Positions 7,555 through 17,265 of a stretch of DNA of 64,000 nucleotides are shown here, in pieces; the stretch's first letter is position 1, and each line of letters begins with the position of its first letter. This DNA comes from Puniceibacterium sp. IMCC21224 (GTDB taxonomy: Bacteria; Pseudomonadota; Alphaproteobacteria; Rhodobacterales; Rhodobacteraceae), in NCBI RefSeq assembly GCF_001038505.1, contig NZ_LDPY01000003.1, positions 208,863 to 272,862 on the forward strand, in the 5' to 3' direction. The translations under genes and the position numbers were made by a program. Below the pieces are notes generated by a model. It did no database searches and had not been told where the DNA came from. It was given only the letters and a program-made list of their open reading frames with translations.

Positions 7555-9356
7555 GCGACCGGCAAGCATGGCCCGGCCAACCCTATCTCGACGAGCTGCG
7601 ACCGGGGCGACTGGAAACGGTGAGGCTAGCGCTTTTTGCAACCTATTCGGTTGACCTCTCCGCAGTCACTGCGACGTTGCTGGCACTGATCGGCCGCAAC
7701 GACGAGAAAGGAAGCGGCACAGCGGTCGATTTCGCCCAAGCGATCGATACGCTGCGTGATCGCGTCAGGATCATTATACAGCGCGGCCGGATCGCGCGAC
7801 CAATCGCGCTGCCTCGCATTGCAGGCATCCTCGATCAGTTTATCGCCGAGCAGGATCATGATGAACGTGATCGCAGCTGGCACCCCAAGATCGCCCTTGT
7901 TGCCTACGATTGTCCTAGAGGCGAAATCCGCTGGAAACTGTGGATCGGCAGTCGAAATTTGACTAGATCGCAGGATCTCGATGTTGGCGTTCTGCTGAAC
8001 GGAACCAACAAGCGCGCGAAGGGTCGCGGCCGCCTTAAAGGCGTTGGTGCACTGGCGGCAACTCTCGCACGGGCTGCATCGCGTACCGATGCCGAACACT
8101 TGGCCGAGCAGCTGGAAGCGATCTGGTGGCAGGCCCCAGAAGGCTTCCAGTTGCGCTCCCTGCTCAACGGGCTCGATGAAGATACTCCGCTTCCCGCACA
8201 GCCGCCCACCGGCCAGATCGATGGAATAACGGTCATCAGCCCTTTCTTGTCGCCCGGTTTCCTGAAGACAGCCGGCAAATGGGGACCGGACGGTTCCAGA
8301 ACGCTGATTTCGTCGATGCCAGCTCTTGTAGATATGGCCAGTCGATCGAGCAAGCCGCTCAAGGCATTCTCAAAAATCCTAGCCTATGCCGCACCAGATA
8401 TGCTGCCCGACAAAAGCGCCGTTGCGCTCCCAAGCAATGAGGCTGTCACCGAAGATGATGCTGAGCCGTCCCCGCTGGCTTTACACGCGAAGCTCGTTTG
8501 CTTCCATTTAGGCGAAAGGACGCTCTTCAGGATCGGGAGCGCCAACGCGACCGAGCGTGCGTGGGCGGGCCGCAACTCGGAGGTTATGGTGGAACTGGAG
8601 GCTGGTGACGCATTCACGTCCGGCTTGGTGTTCCTGGTCGGGAAGGCAACGCCAGTCTCCATCGAGGTACTTGCTGCAACTGCAGCACCAAACGCGAGCG
8701 AGGCTGACGCGTTGGAAGAATCACGCAAGATGCTAATGGCCTCGTGGCAGCCGATCCTGCGGCGCGACGGCGAGCGCTTCTTGATCGATGCAGGCGCAAC
8801 GCCGTTGCTCGCATATCAAGCTCACCAGCTCGACGTTGGGTCCGTAAATGGCGATCTTCTGCCTTGGCCAAGCGGCGTTAGTCGGCTCGATCTCGGAACT
8901 ATTCCCCTATCGCACCAATCCGCTTTCATTCAGGTTCAGATCAAAGGCCTGGACGGCGCCGTTCGATGGATGCAGCGCGTCGTTATCGATCCCCCGCTGG
9001 ACGAGCAGCGCGACCTTGCCGCGCTCGCTAGTCATATGGGGCTTCGCGCATTCCACGACTGGATGCGCGCAATGCTGAGCGGAGACACGCTTCCGGTTGG
9101 CGGTGGTGACTGGGATGAAGATACTCGTTCGCCTGTAAAGCGTCATAAAGGCCAAGGCTATGATCGCCTGACGCTGGAGGACATTCTCACCGCCTGGGCG
9201 CGCGATCGAAAGGCGTTCGGTCGTGCCGATCGTCACTTTGCGCCCTACGTCGACGCACTTCTCGCGCATGGCGGCAATCTCAGCGACGCGGAGAAGGTAG
9301 ACTTGAACGAACTCGCGCAAATCTGGGCCATCGCACGGACCAGGCTCGCGTTATGA
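7551..9356 (+). CDS. Phospholipase D-like (HKD) domain protein
   Basis: A 601-residue protein starting at the ATG in the ATGA overlap; the frame extends upstream but that part lies inside the previous gene. Two PLD half-sites are visible: WHPKIALVAYD with GSRNLTRSQDLDVGV (about residues 110-145), and LHAKLVCFHL with GSANATERAWAGRNSEVMVEL (about residues 309-350). Both keep HxK and the GSxN segment but lack the aspartate at the usual position after HxK, as in some nuclease-like PLD proteins associated with helicases. Catalysis as a phosphodiesterase or nuclease is therefore plausible but uncertain. Tight coupling to DUF6361 and the helicase suggests a nuclease-helicase machine acting on foreign DNA. 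Confidence 0.85.
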   Translation: MSDRQAWPGQPYLDELRPGRLETVRLALFATYSVDLSAVTATLLALIGRNDEKGSGTAVDFAQAIDTLRDRVRIIIQRGRIARPIALPRIAGILDQFIAEQDHDERDRSWHPKIALVAYDCPRGEIRWKLWIGSRNLTRSQDLDVGVLLNGTNKRAKGRGRLKGVGALAATLARAASRTDAEHLAEQLEAIWWQAPEGFQLRSLLNGLDEDTPLPAQPPTGQIDGITVISPFLSPGFLKTAGKWGPDGSRTLISSMPALVDMASRSSKPLKAFSKILAYAAPDMLPDKSAVALPSNEAVTEDDAEPSPLALHAKLVCFHLGERTLFRIGSANATERAWAGRNSEVMVELEAGDAFTSGLVFLVGKATPVSIEVLAATAAPNASEADALEESRKMLMASWQPILRRDGERFLIDAGATPLLAYQAHQLDVGSVNGDLLPWPSGVSRLDLGTIPLSHQSAFIQVQIKGLDGAVRWMQRVVIDPPLDEQRDLAALASHMGLRAFHDWMRAMLSGDTLPVGGGDWDEDTRSPVKRHKGQGYDRLTLEDILTAWARDRKAFGRADRHFAPYVDALLAHGGNLSDAEKVDLNELAQIWAIARTRLAL

Positions 9357-12355
9357 GCGCTAGATCCAAGCCTTTCCAAGCCGCGACGGTTAAGGCGGCT
9401 ACCGCAGCCCTTTCGGGCGATAATCCGCTCCGTCGCTTCCTTGTCGCCGATGAGGTGGGTCTCGGTAAAACTGTTGTTGCGCGCGATACACTTGCCGCGC
9501 TCGCAGATAGGGCACGCAAGTTTACGGTCTATTATATCACCAGCGGACTGAAGGTCGCCGACCAGAACAAGCTTGAGCTGCTGCGATTTCTCGACAAGGA
9601 CGACGTTAAACATGCGCTGTCAGGCATCGATCGGGTCGGACTCATCCCCTTCGAGGAAAAGCGCAAAGGCAAGCTGCGTCTGTACGCTTTTACGCCAAGG
9701 ACCTCATTCTCCAACTCCCAGCGTCTTTACGGAGGGAAGGCTGTCGAGCGTGCGTTCATCAAACTGTTGGTGGACGAGCTCTATCCGGGGCTTTCGGATG
9801 AATTTCCCGAAGGCTACATCGAATATGGGGCGACTTCGGGCTGGCCTTGGGCGTGCGGTGCAGCCCAAGATAAATTCGACAATGTCTCTGGCGTCTTCAA
9901 AGCCGCCTATGGGCGTGCGCTACGTGCGGAATTTGGCAAGCCGGCACGCGAAAACATTCTGCGTGCAATAGAGACAAGCAAGCACGGTCAGAGCCTGGGC
10001 CGGATGCGAAAGGCGCTTGCCCAAGCTGCGTTGGATTCTGCGCCTCCCGATCTCGTGATTTTCGACGAGTTCCAATGCTACCGCGACCTTCTCAACGCGG
10101 GCGAGGATAATCCGCTGGCGCGCCAATTGCTGGAAGGACAAGAAGGGGAAGCGCCGCCGCCGATCCTCCTCTTGTCTGCCACGCCCTATCGCTTTTACGC
10201 CGAACGTTGGGAAAACGGCACCGGAGCGGCACCACACCTCGAATTTTTTGAGATTATCGAGTTCCTGGGTGGCTCAACCATTCGCGCGGAGGCTGAAGCG
10301 CAGTTTTGTCGATTTGGCGATCTATTGCATTTGATTGGCCACTTGCCGCTCGACAATCGGCAAGCCGCTATCGAGGAGGCGCAATCCCTCAAGCATAGTC
10401 TGGAGGATCTCCTCACACCATTGATGTCGCGTACCGAACGTCCAGTGTTTCACCATCCAACAGAACCCGAACCCTACTCCGTAAGGATCGAACCCCATGA
10501 TCTCGACGTCTATAGACACTTCACCGATCATGTATCGCCCAAGATGGCAAGCAGCGCGATCGCCTACTGGCTATCCGTGCCACTGCCCGCGCAAGCCTTG
10601 GGTGATCGGTATCAGATCTCTCGCGACATAGATTTTCCTGCAACGCGCAGTGTTCCACGCCTCGGGGTCACGAATTGCTTCAAGCCGCCAAGAGATGGCT
10701 GGGGAAGCGCCAAGCTGCGCGCGCTCAACAGCCTCGTGCCAACTGACGCGCTCGCGCTCCCGTGGGTACTGCCGTCTCTGACATGGTGGGCACCTTCAGG
10801 CCCTTGGACAAAAGTGACGCAGTCCCCCAAGATGTTGATCTTCAGCCGGTTCAGGGCGACTCCCCAGAGCCTTGCGGCTCTCGTCAGCCTCGAGGTCGAA
10901 CGCAAGCACGTTGCGAAAGGCAATCTCCTCTACGCAGCCGCATGGAAGAAACGGCACCTCAACCCTAAGCCCAAACAAGGCCCGACGCTTGCCCTGTTTC
11001 ATCCCAGCCCATTCCTCGTTCGAGCTGTTGATCCCCTCGATGTGAAGGGGAAAGCGACAATAAAGCAGGTCAGAGCCCGAGCGCGTCAGCAGATCATTCA
11101 ATCGCTGCCGGCGTCGATTGCGGCCAAAGCACCGAATGCGCGCAGCAACCGGCGGCGCAAACCAGCATGGGCGGTCCTCGCTGCGATCGAGCGTGCCCAG
11201 AAAGCCCCGCTCGCCCGCGAGTTCAACTCGGTTCAGAAGTGCTGGAGCCGGGTCTCGCCAAAAGACATGGCGCTCCAAACGCTACTCAAACAACGCCAAG
11301 ACGCCGATGCGATCACATGGCTCAGCGGCTGGGAACTCGATGCCTTGGTCGATATGGCGCTTGGCGCTCCGGGTGTTGTGGTCGGCCGAGCACTTTACCG
11401 TCACCTGCCCAGCCTATTTGACTTCAACGAGCAGCATTTCACGCAGTTGGTGCGCTTCTGCTGGACGCGGCTGCGAACCTATCTCGATCGCCCCGTATTC
11501 TGGTCGATCCTGCCGGGGGAGGATGCGACCCAGAAATATCAAAGTGCGTCCATCGACGGCTGCCTTGAAGCGGTACTCGATGAACATTTTTGGCTGCGCA
11601 AATCAAAGGTCAATGCCGATGGGCTGATCGAGGATTTGTCTGCGGCGCTCGCTGCCAACGTCGGTACATTCGGGTTCAAGGGGGCTAAAAAACGCGACAA
11701 GATCCGAATCCGCTGCCATGCTGCAGTGCCGTTCGGCGGCACAGAAAAGGAAACGCAACGGCACGATCAAGATACCAATGAACCGCCACCGGCGCGCTCG
11801 GAAGAAATCCGAAGCGCGTTCAACACGCCCTTTTGGCCGCACGTCTTGGCGACAACCTCCGTCGGCCAGGAAGGACTGGATTTCCATAGCTGGTGCGACA
11901 GGCTCGGCCATTGGGATCTCTGCTCAAGCCCAGTCGATCTGGAGCAACGCGAGGGCCGGGTGCAACGCTTCGGTGGACTAACTGTACGACAGCCGCTTGC
12001 CCTCAAACTCGGTGAGCAAGCCCTAGCCCAGGCCCGAGGCCGAACATTGTCGCCATGGGATATAATCGCGCGCAACGCGGATGAGGCGTTTGCGGATGAC
12101 AAGACTGGCCTTAGCCCGTGGTGGACTATGCAAGGCGCGGACCTCAAGCGGCACCTGTTCGCACTACCCCAGAGCCGCGACATAGATCGGTTCGCGAAGT
12201 TGAAGACGCAACGGTTGCTCTACCGCCTCGCCTTGGGGCAACCAAATCAGGAAGATCTTGTCGATTTGCTGACGCAAGACGACGTGGAAACCACGCGATC
12301 ATTGCAAGCGCTTACCCTCGATTTATCTGCATTTTCCCGCATGAAACGCGAGTAG
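9353..12355 (+). CDS. Large SF2 helicase/ATPase of the DUF6361-PLD cassette
   Basis: A 1,000-residue SF2 helicase, Snf2/DEAD-like. Visible motifs are FQAATV (Q-motif-like, residues 8-13), Walker A VADEVGLGKTV (31-41), Walker B IFDEFQ (about 234-239), motif III LLLSATPYR (about 275), motif V region TTSVGQEGLDF (about 836-846) and motif VI QREGRVQRFGG (about 864-874). A long insert of about 400 residues lies between the two RecA lobes and has no domain I recognise. It should translocate on or remodel double-stranded DNA using ATP. It is coupled by ATGA to the PLD gene, so helicase and putative nuclease are probably partners. The motor call is secure; a defence role is inferred from context. Confidence 0.88.
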   Translation: MSARSKPFQAATVKAATAALSGDNPLRRFLVADEVGLGKTVVARDTLAALADRARKFTVYYITSGLKVADQNKLELLRFLDKDDVKHALSGIDRVGLIPFEEKRKGKLRLYAFTPRTSFSNSQRLYGGKAVERAFIKLLVDELYPGLSDEFPEGYIEYGATSGWPWACGAAQDKFDNVSGVFKAAYGRALRAEFGKPARENILRAIETSKHGQSLGRMRKALAQAALDSAPPDLVIFDEFQCYRDLLNAGEDNPLARQLLEGQEGEAPPPILLLSATPYRFYAERWENGTGAAPHLEFFEIIEFLGGSTIRAEAEAQFCRFGDLLHLIGHLPLDNRQAAIEEAQSLKHSLEDLLTPLMSRTERPVFHHPTEPEPYSVRIEPHDLDVYRHFTDHVSPKMASSAIAYWLSVPLPAQALGDRYQISRDIDFPATRSVPRLGVTNCFKPPRDGWGSAKLRALNSLVPTDALALPWVLPSLTWWAPSGPWTKVTQSPKMLIFSRFRATPQSLAALVSLEVERKHVAKGNLLYAAAWKKRHLNPKPKQGPTLALFHPSPFLVRAVDPLDVKGKATIKQVRARARQQIIQSLPASIAAKAPNARSNRRRKPAWAVLAAIERAQKAPLAREFNSVQKCWSRVSPKDMALQTLLKQRQDADAITWLSGWELDALVDMALGAPGVVVGRALYRHLPSLFDFNEQHFTQLVRFCWTRLRTYLDRPVFWSILPGEDATQKYQSASIDGCLEAVLDEHFWLRKSKVNADGLIEDLSAALAANVGTFGFKGAKKRDKIRIRCHAAVPFGGTEKETQRHDQDTNEPPPARSEEIRSAFNTPFWPHVLATTSVGQEGLDFHSWCDRLGHWDLCSSPVDLEQREGRVQRFGGLTVRQPLALKLGEQALAQARGRTLSPWDIIARNADEAFADDKTGLSPWWTMQGADLKRHLFALPQSRDIDRFAKLKTQRLLYRLALGQPNQEDLVDLLTQDDVETTRSLQALTLDLSAFSRMKRE

Positions 12356-12525
12356 GTGCCCGTCGCCCTATACGCCTTGCCTATGCAGTTCAGGTGATGC
12401 AGCCGATCCGAAGCGCATAAGAAACACACTTAAAAGACTCGTTTGCGCAAGGAGTTATTGTTGCAATTCGCGCCTCGCCGCATTTTCCATGCAGCGGCGC
12501 CATCCGACCGCTTTCCGTTTAGCGG

Positions 12526-12774
12526 TCACTCAACCGCCTCGACAAACCGCCCGTAGTCCTCGCTCACCTCCCTGGCCTCGACAAAGGCCCGCGCGCGTTC
12601 TTCATCGAGGCAACGAAAGTAGTCCTGAACATCGGCGATGTAGGCCTCGAAATCCCCCCGGATCAGATCCGCGTAGGTGCGTATGTCCTCTTGAGACTGG
12701 GGTAGAAACGGTCGCTTAGGGTAAATGCAGGCAGCAGCCGGACCGGCCGCCCCCACGCCCAGGATCAGCAGCAT
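12526..12774 (-). CDS. Small secreted protein next to the virB operon
   Basis: About 82 residues beginning with a hydrophobic leader (MLLILGVGAAGPAAA) followed by CIYPKRPFLPQSQEDIRTYA, so it is probably exported and perhaps lipidated or disulphide-bonded through the single cysteine. The remainder is acidic and helical (LIRGDFEAYIADVQDYFRCL). Small proteins of this pattern are common beside mating-pair genes in alphaproteobacteria, but no role is known to me. It is transcribed away from the virB operon. The ATG at 12774 is preferred over the upstream TTG. Confidence 0.5.
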   Translation of the reverse strand: MLLILGVGAAGPAAACIYPKRPFLPQSQEDIRTYADLIRGDFEAYIADVQDYFRCLDEERARAFVEAREVSEDYGRFVEAVE

Positions 12775-12995
12775 CAAGGTTATATTGCGCGCACAGTTTA
12801 TGTGCAGGGCAAAACTCCTTTGCCGCCTTTAAGATTGTCGATCTGTCGGGTATCACTCTTATCGAAGCAAGGCGATCTTCGTCAAGTCGTTATTATTGTC
12901 TTGCTAACGTTTATGTTGTCTTGTATCGCCCACGGCGTTTCGAACCCGTGGGACCGGTACTGCACCTCAGGCAGGAAAGGACCCAAGGGAAGGCC

Positions 12996-13355
12996 ATGAT
13001 AGAAGAAGCACCGAATGTGGTTACAGAAGACGGATTGCGCGGCCTGCTGGCCGAACACTACCTCATCGAGGTGGTCTGCAAGGATGGCGCTGAGAAGCGC
13101 CATAACAGTTGGTACGGCACATGGGTCATCCGTGCCGTTGCTGAGGACGGGCGTGACGACAAGATGCTCGTCACGAGCCGTAGCTATCTCAAGGTTCGCG
13201 AGTTCAAAACGATTGTCGGTCTTGTCAGCTTCCTTGCCGACATGGGCTGCACGACTGCCAGCATCCCGCTTGTCGAGGGTGCCCGCGAGCGCCATGCAGC
13301 ACCCGGGCGTACGCCCGAGCCACGAACCGGCCCGGTTCTGGTCAAGGACAACTGA
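12996..13355 (+). CDS. Conserved small protein leading the virB operon
   Basis: A 119-residue cytosolic protein. The ATG at 12996 is chosen because an AAGGGAAGG run precedes it. The core reads LRGLLAEHYLIEVVCKDG, then NSWYGTWVIRAVAEDG and LVTSRSYLKVREFKTIVGLV, a compact alpha/beta pattern without catalytic motifs. No family name is recognised. Its 3' end overlaps the start region of virB1, so it is the first gene of the transfer operon and might regulate it. The function is unknown. Confidence 0.6.
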   Translation: MIEEAPNVVTEDGLRGLLAEHYLIEVVCKDGAEKRHNSWYGTWVIRAVAEDGRDDKMLVTSRSYLKVREFKTIVGLVSFLADMGCTTASIPLVEGARERHAAPGRTPEPRTGPVLVKDN

Positions 13356-14064
13356 CCGCGCATTTGCGCTCGTCGTTGCATTGGGTACAGGTGTTTGTTC
13401 AGCACCCCCGACCCTTGCCGACGGTTTCATCTTCCAGGTCAGCCCTGATGGCCGACTGATCGACACAACTGATGCCACGAGCACCTTGCTCTCGTTCACC
13501 GGCGACGTAGACGCCCAGAATGGGCCACTTCCAGATCGTCTCTTTCTTTTTGCAGCACCGCAGTCCCGTGGGGATGATGATCCCCTGAGGGATGTGACGG
13601 CTGCAGCAGCGGTCGCCCCGCGCGCCGTCCGCGCCTCCCCCGAAATCTTCCACGCCATCGAGACCACCGCCTTGCGTTACGGCAGTCATGACGCTCTGCG
13701 TCAGGCGGATCTGTCGGTCACCGATTGGGCGCTGTTCTACCGCGCCAATATCGAGGTCGAGAGCGGCTATAACCCGCGTGCGCTGAGCCCGGTCGGGGCA
13801 ATCGGCCTCGGCCAGCTGATGCCGGACACCGCGCGCGATCTCAACGTCGATCCCCATGACATCGCCCAGAACCTCGATGGCTCGGCGCGATACCTTCTGA
13901 TGATGCTCGAGCAATTCGGCGATCCCGCGCTGGCGCTCGCGGCCTACAATGCCGGCCCCCATGCGGTCACCCGCCATGGCGGTATTCCCCCCTTTCGAGA
14001 AACCCAAGGGCATGTGGCCCGTGTGACGGCCGTGTTTCATCGGCTCAAAGGAGATCTTTCATGA
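13294..14064 (+). CDS. virB1: VirB1-like lytic transglycosylase
   Basis: About 256 residues with an N-terminal signal segment and a C-terminal SLT domain. The domain shows the catalytic glutamate in ANIEVESGYNPRALSPVGAIG, then LGQLMPDTARDLNVD, a GSARYLLMMLEQFGDPALAL segment and AAYNAGPHAV, the usual order for goose-type soluble lytic transglycosylases. It would open peptidoglycan so that the secretion channel can assemble. The ATG at 13294 overlaps the previous gene by about 60 bases. A later non-ATG start nearer the hydrophobic stretch is possible. The stop overlaps virB2 as ATGA. Confidence 0.85.
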   Translation: MQHPGVRPSHEPARFWSRTTDRAFALVVALGTGVCSAPPTLADGFIFQVSPDGRLIDTTDATSTLLSFTGDVDAQNGPLPDRLFLFAAPQSRGDDDPLRDVTAAAAVAPRAVRASPEIFHAIETTALRYGSHDALRQADLSVTDWALFYRANIEVESGYNPRALSPVGAIGLGQLMPDTARDLNVDPHDIAQNLDGSARYLLMMLEQFGDPALALAAYNAGPHAVTRHGGIPPFRETQGHVARVTAVFHRLKGDLS

Positions 14065-14351
14065 CGTCCAAACCATCCCTTGTCGCGCTCGGCGCGATGG
14101 CCCTCATCGTGCTGGCCGGCCCTGCGCTGGCCCAAAGCATCGACCTCTCGCCTGTGCAGACGCTGCTGCAGGGCATCGTCGATGCGATCACCGGTCCCTT
14201 GGGCATCGTGATCGGCACGCTGGCGTTAATCGGCGTGTTCCTCTCTTGGCTCTTTGGCATCCTCGATTTCCGCCAAGCGCTCTGGGTGGTGGTTGCAATC
14301 GCCGGCATCGCCGCAGCGCCCACCATCGTCGCCGCCATCTGGACGACTTGA
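14061..14351 (+). CDS. virB2: VirB2 major pilin
   Basis: A 96-residue protein with a signal peptide ending near LAGPALAQS and two hydrophobic helices (about residues 38-65 and 72-92) separated by a short polar turn, the classic cyclic or linear VirB2/TrbC pilin layout. The pilin assembles into the conjugative pilus after cleavage. ATGA overlap with virB1; virB3 follows after 24 bases. Confidence 0.88.
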   Translation: MTSKPSLVALGAMALIVLAGPALAQSIDLSPVQTLLQGIVDAITGPLGIVIGTLALIGVFLSWLFGILDFRQALWVVVAIAGIAAAPTIVAAIWTT

Positions 14352-14375
14352 GCCCCCATTTCTGAGTTCGCACCC

Positions 14376-14654
14376 ATGTCTGACCAGTCCCGCGTATTCA
14401 TCGGCCTTTTGAGGCCACCCAAGCTGATGGGCTTGCCGATCATGTACGCCATGGTCTGGCTCTTCGGTTCGACGCTTCTGTTCCTCTGGGTACAGAGCTG
14501 GGTGGTGGCCGTCTTCGCGGGGCTGGCTTGGCCTGCGCTCTGGAAGGCCGCAGACTGGGATCCGAACTTTCTCGATGTCCTGGTGATCACCTTGCAGGAA
14601 ACCCCACCCACGGCAAACCGCAAGTTGCACGGGGGTGACAGCTATGCCCCGTGA
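14376..14654 (+). CDS. virB3: VirB3 inner-membrane assembly protein
   Basis: 92 residues. The start of the mature region, RVFIGLLRPPKLMGLPIMY, is typical of VirB3, followed by two closely spaced membrane helices (about residues 20-55). VirB3 works with the VirB4 ATPase in pilus assembly. The last 11 bases overlap virB4, and the virB4 ribosome binding site lies inside this gene. Confidence 0.88.
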   Translation: MSDQSRVFIGLLRPPKLMGLPIMYAMVWLFGSTLLFLWVQSWVVAVFAGLAWPALWKAADWDPNFLDVLVITLQETPPTANRKLHGGDSYAP

Positions 14655-17049
14655 TGGAATTGCCGATGACGAGGCCGATGCGCCAGACGCGCTCGATCCG
14701 CTGACCGCGCTGCCCGCATGGGTCAAGGGCGAGAAGCGGCTCTCGTCGATGCTGCCCTATGTGAGCCTCGTGACCGACCGGACGATCCGGACGCGCGGCA
14801 ACGAGCTGATGCAATGCATCCGGCTCGAGGGGGTGAATAGCACCACGAGCGAGGATGCGCATCTCGACCGGATCGGCGGACTGCTGGCAGGCATCGTCGC
14901 GCAGGTCGGGACGGAGTTTTCCTTCTACCTGCACAAGGTCTCGAAAGCGGTCGATGTGACCCTGCCGCCCATTCCGGGCGAGGGATTTGCTGCCGCCGTC
15001 GACCAGCGCTGGCGCGCGCATCTGGGCTGGTCGGGCCTGCGCGACAAGACGCTGACCCTGACGGTACTGAAGCGCCCAGAGACCGGCAGCCGCTTGCCGT
15101 TCGGTCTGGGGGCATCCCGCGCGCGGCATGCGGCGGATACGACCCGGCGCTTACGCAAGCTCGACGAGGTCGTGGGGTTTCTCCTGTCATCCTTCGATGA
15201 GTTGAAGCCCCGCCTGCTTGCGGCCAGCACTGGCGAGCTTCTGGGGTTTCTCGGCTCCCTCAACACGGGCGAGGAGCATCTGCTCTTCCCGCGGTCGCGC
15301 CTGGGCGTGATCGCCGAGGACGTGGCCAATACCCGCGTCACCTTCCGCGGCACGACCATCGCGCTCTCCGACGGTGCCGTCGGCGACAAGCTCGGAGCGA
15401 TCTTCGCGGTGAAGAACTACCCCGCCAAGACCGATAGCCTGATGCTCGACGAACTGAACCTGCCCGTCGACATGGTGGTCACGCATTCCTTCGTGCCGAT
15501 CAATGCCAACATGATGGCGGGCCGGATCAAGCGGCAGCTCCGCCTCATGCAGGCGGCCAATGACGGGGCCGTCAGCCTCGCGCAGGAACTGGAATTGGCG
15601 CAGGACGATCTGGAATCAAAACGCCTGATCTTCGGCGAGCATCACATGACGGTGGCTGTCTATGCGCGATCGCAGGCCGCTCTTGACGACATCGCAGCCG
15701 AGATTCGTAACATCTCGGCCACCTCCGGCATCAACCTGATCTCGGAGGCCTTCGGGGCGCGGACGCATTTCATGGCGCAGCATCCCGGGAACACCGGTGC
15801 AAGGAGCCGCAAGGCCGCGATCACGAACCACAACTTCGCCGATCTCGCTACCTTCCACCGTACCCCGCTCGGTAAGACGGCCGCGCAAGTGCCCTGGGGC
15901 GTGCCCATCACGCTCTTTCCGACACCCGAGCGCAGCGGGTTCCGCTTCAACTTCCATGAACAAGGCGCACCGGATCGCGAGCCCACGGGTGGCCACACGC
16001 TGATCCTCGGCCGCCCCGGCTCGGGCAAATCCGTGCTGGCGGCTTTCCTGATGACCATGGCCCGGCGCGCAGGTGCACGGCTTTTCGTCTTCGACTATCG
16101 CGCCGGCATGGAAATGGCCGTCCGCGCGCTTGGCGGGAGCTATTCGACCGTGCGGGCCGGACGGCCCACGGGGCTCAATCCCCTCCAGACGGAGATCGAT
16201 GCCCGCGGTCAAGCCTGGCTTGCCGACTGGCTCGCAAGCCTCCTCGAGCGCCGCGACCGGCCCCTGACCCCTGTGCAGACCAATCGTCTGCAAGAGGTCG
16301 TGCGCCAGAACGCCAGCGCCGGGAACGCGGGCCTGCGGAACTGGTCGGACTTCGCCTCGCTCCTCGTCTCGACCGATGACGAGGGCGACCTCTTCGAGCG
16401 GATGCAGGAATGGACGGCAGAGGGCCGCTACGGCTGGATCTTCGGGGCGAACGCAGACGACACGTTCCAAATCGGGGGCAGCACCGAGGCTGACGTCGCG
16501 GGCTTCGACCTGACCGGCATCCTCGATTCCGAGAGCGAGCGGGAACGCATGGCGGTCCTGTCCTACCTCTTCCGCCGCGTCGAGCGGGTGATCGAGGACC
16601 GCAAGCCCACGATCATCGTGATCGACGAGGCCTGGAAGGCGCTCGACAACGCGTATTTCGCGGAGCGGCTGTCAAACTGGCTGGTGACGGCCCGCAAGCA
16701 AAACGCAGTCGTCGTGATGATGACGCAGTATGCAAGCCAGCTCGAGCGCACGCGCACCGGCAAGACCATTGTGGAAGCCGTGCCGACCCAGGTGCTCCTG
16801 CCCAACATCCGCGCCTCGGCCGCCGATTACGCAATGCTGGGGCTCAGCGACAAAGAACTCGACGTGCTTCTGGGTGTCGGCTCCGCCTCGCGGCTGGCGC
16901 TGGTGCGCGATGACCGCGGCGCGGTGGTCATCGATGCCGATTTGAGCGCCCTTGGCCCCCTCGTGACCATCCTTGGCGGCATGGAGAAGGGCGAGGCCCT
17001 CGTCGGCCCGGATTACCGCGACCGCCCTGATTTCTGGAGAGTGACATGA
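14644..17049 (+). CDS. virB4: VirB4 secretion ATPase
   Basis: 801 residues. The ATG at 14644 is preferred over a GTG at 14635 because GGGGGTGA sits just upstream. The N-terminal CagE/TrbE-type domain is followed by a RecA-like ATPase with Walker A GRPGSGKSVL (about residue 455) and Walker B IIVIDEAWKAL (about residue 658), plus the conserved MMTQYASQ segment. It powers pilus biogenesis and substrate transfer at the inner membrane. Length is normal for the family. It overlaps the lipoprotein gene downstream as ATGA. Confidence 0.93.
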   Translation: MPRDGIADDEADAPDALDPLTALPAWVKGEKRLSSMLPYVSLVTDRTIRTRGNELMQCIRLEGVNSTTSEDAHLDRIGGLLAGIVAQVGTEFSFYLHKVSKAVDVTLPPIPGEGFAAAVDQRWRAHLGWSGLRDKTLTLTVLKRPETGSRLPFGLGASRARHAADTTRRLRKLDEVVGFLLSSFDELKPRLLAASTGELLGFLGSLNTGEEHLLFPRSRLGVIAEDVANTRVTFRGTTIALSDGAVGDKLGAIFAVKNYPAKTDSLMLDELNLPVDMVVTHSFVPINANMMAGRIKRQLRLMQAANDGAVSLAQELELAQDDLESKRLIFGEHHMTVAVYARSQAALDDIAAEIRNISATSGINLISEAFGARTHFMAQHPGNTGARSRKAAITNHNFADLATFHRTPLGKTAAQVPWGVPITLFPTPERSGFRFNFHEQGAPDREPTGGHTLILGRPGSGKSVLAAFLMTMARRAGARLFVFDYRAGMEMAVRALGGSYSTVRAGRPTGLNPLQTEIDARGQAWLADWLASLLERRDRPLTPVQTNRLQEVVRQNASAGNAGLRNWSDFASLLVSTDDEGDLFERMQEWTAEGRYGWIFGANADDTFQIGGSTEADVAGFDLTGILDSESERERMAVLSYLFRRVERVIEDRKPTIIVIDEAWKALDNAYFAERLSNWLVTARKQNAVVVMMTQYASQLERTRTGKTIVEAVPTQVLLPNIRASAADYAMLGLSDKELDVLLGVGSASRLALVRDDRGAVVIDADLSALGPLVTILGGMEKGEALVGPDYRDRPDFWRVT

Positions 17050-17261
17050 CCCGTACCATCACCCGCAGCGCAGCACTTCTTGGCCTCAGCCTGACCCTGA
17101 CGGCCTGTGCGCAGCACAATCCTGCACAGGCCAACTGCTTCAATTTCCGCGATGAGCCCGCGCGGGCGGGAACCGCCACGACGACGATCTCGACCATGGG
17201 TGCCGCAGTCACGCGCCGCGACTCTGCTTGCGATTTCGTGATGCTGAGGGCGGGCGGCTAA
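17046..17261 (+). CDS. Small lipoprotein in the VirB7 position
   Basis: 71 residues with a lipoprotein signal, ALLGLSLTLTACAQ, the cysteine being at about residue 21. VirB7 is a short outer-membrane lipoprotein that stabilises VirB9, and the position between virB4 and virB5 is reasonable for it, but the mature sequence (two further cysteines) is not diagnostic. Coupled to virB4 by ATGA. Confidence 0.65.
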   Translation: MTRTITRSAALLGLSLTLTACAQHNPAQANCFNFRDEPARAGTATTTISTMGAAVTRRDSACDFVMLRAGG

Positions 17262-17265
17262 GCGC

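Noticed and set aside
6301..12355. Calling the cassette DISARM
   Set aside because: DISARM needs the DrmB DUF1998 protein and a DNA methylase; neither is here, and DUF6361 is not a DISARM component.
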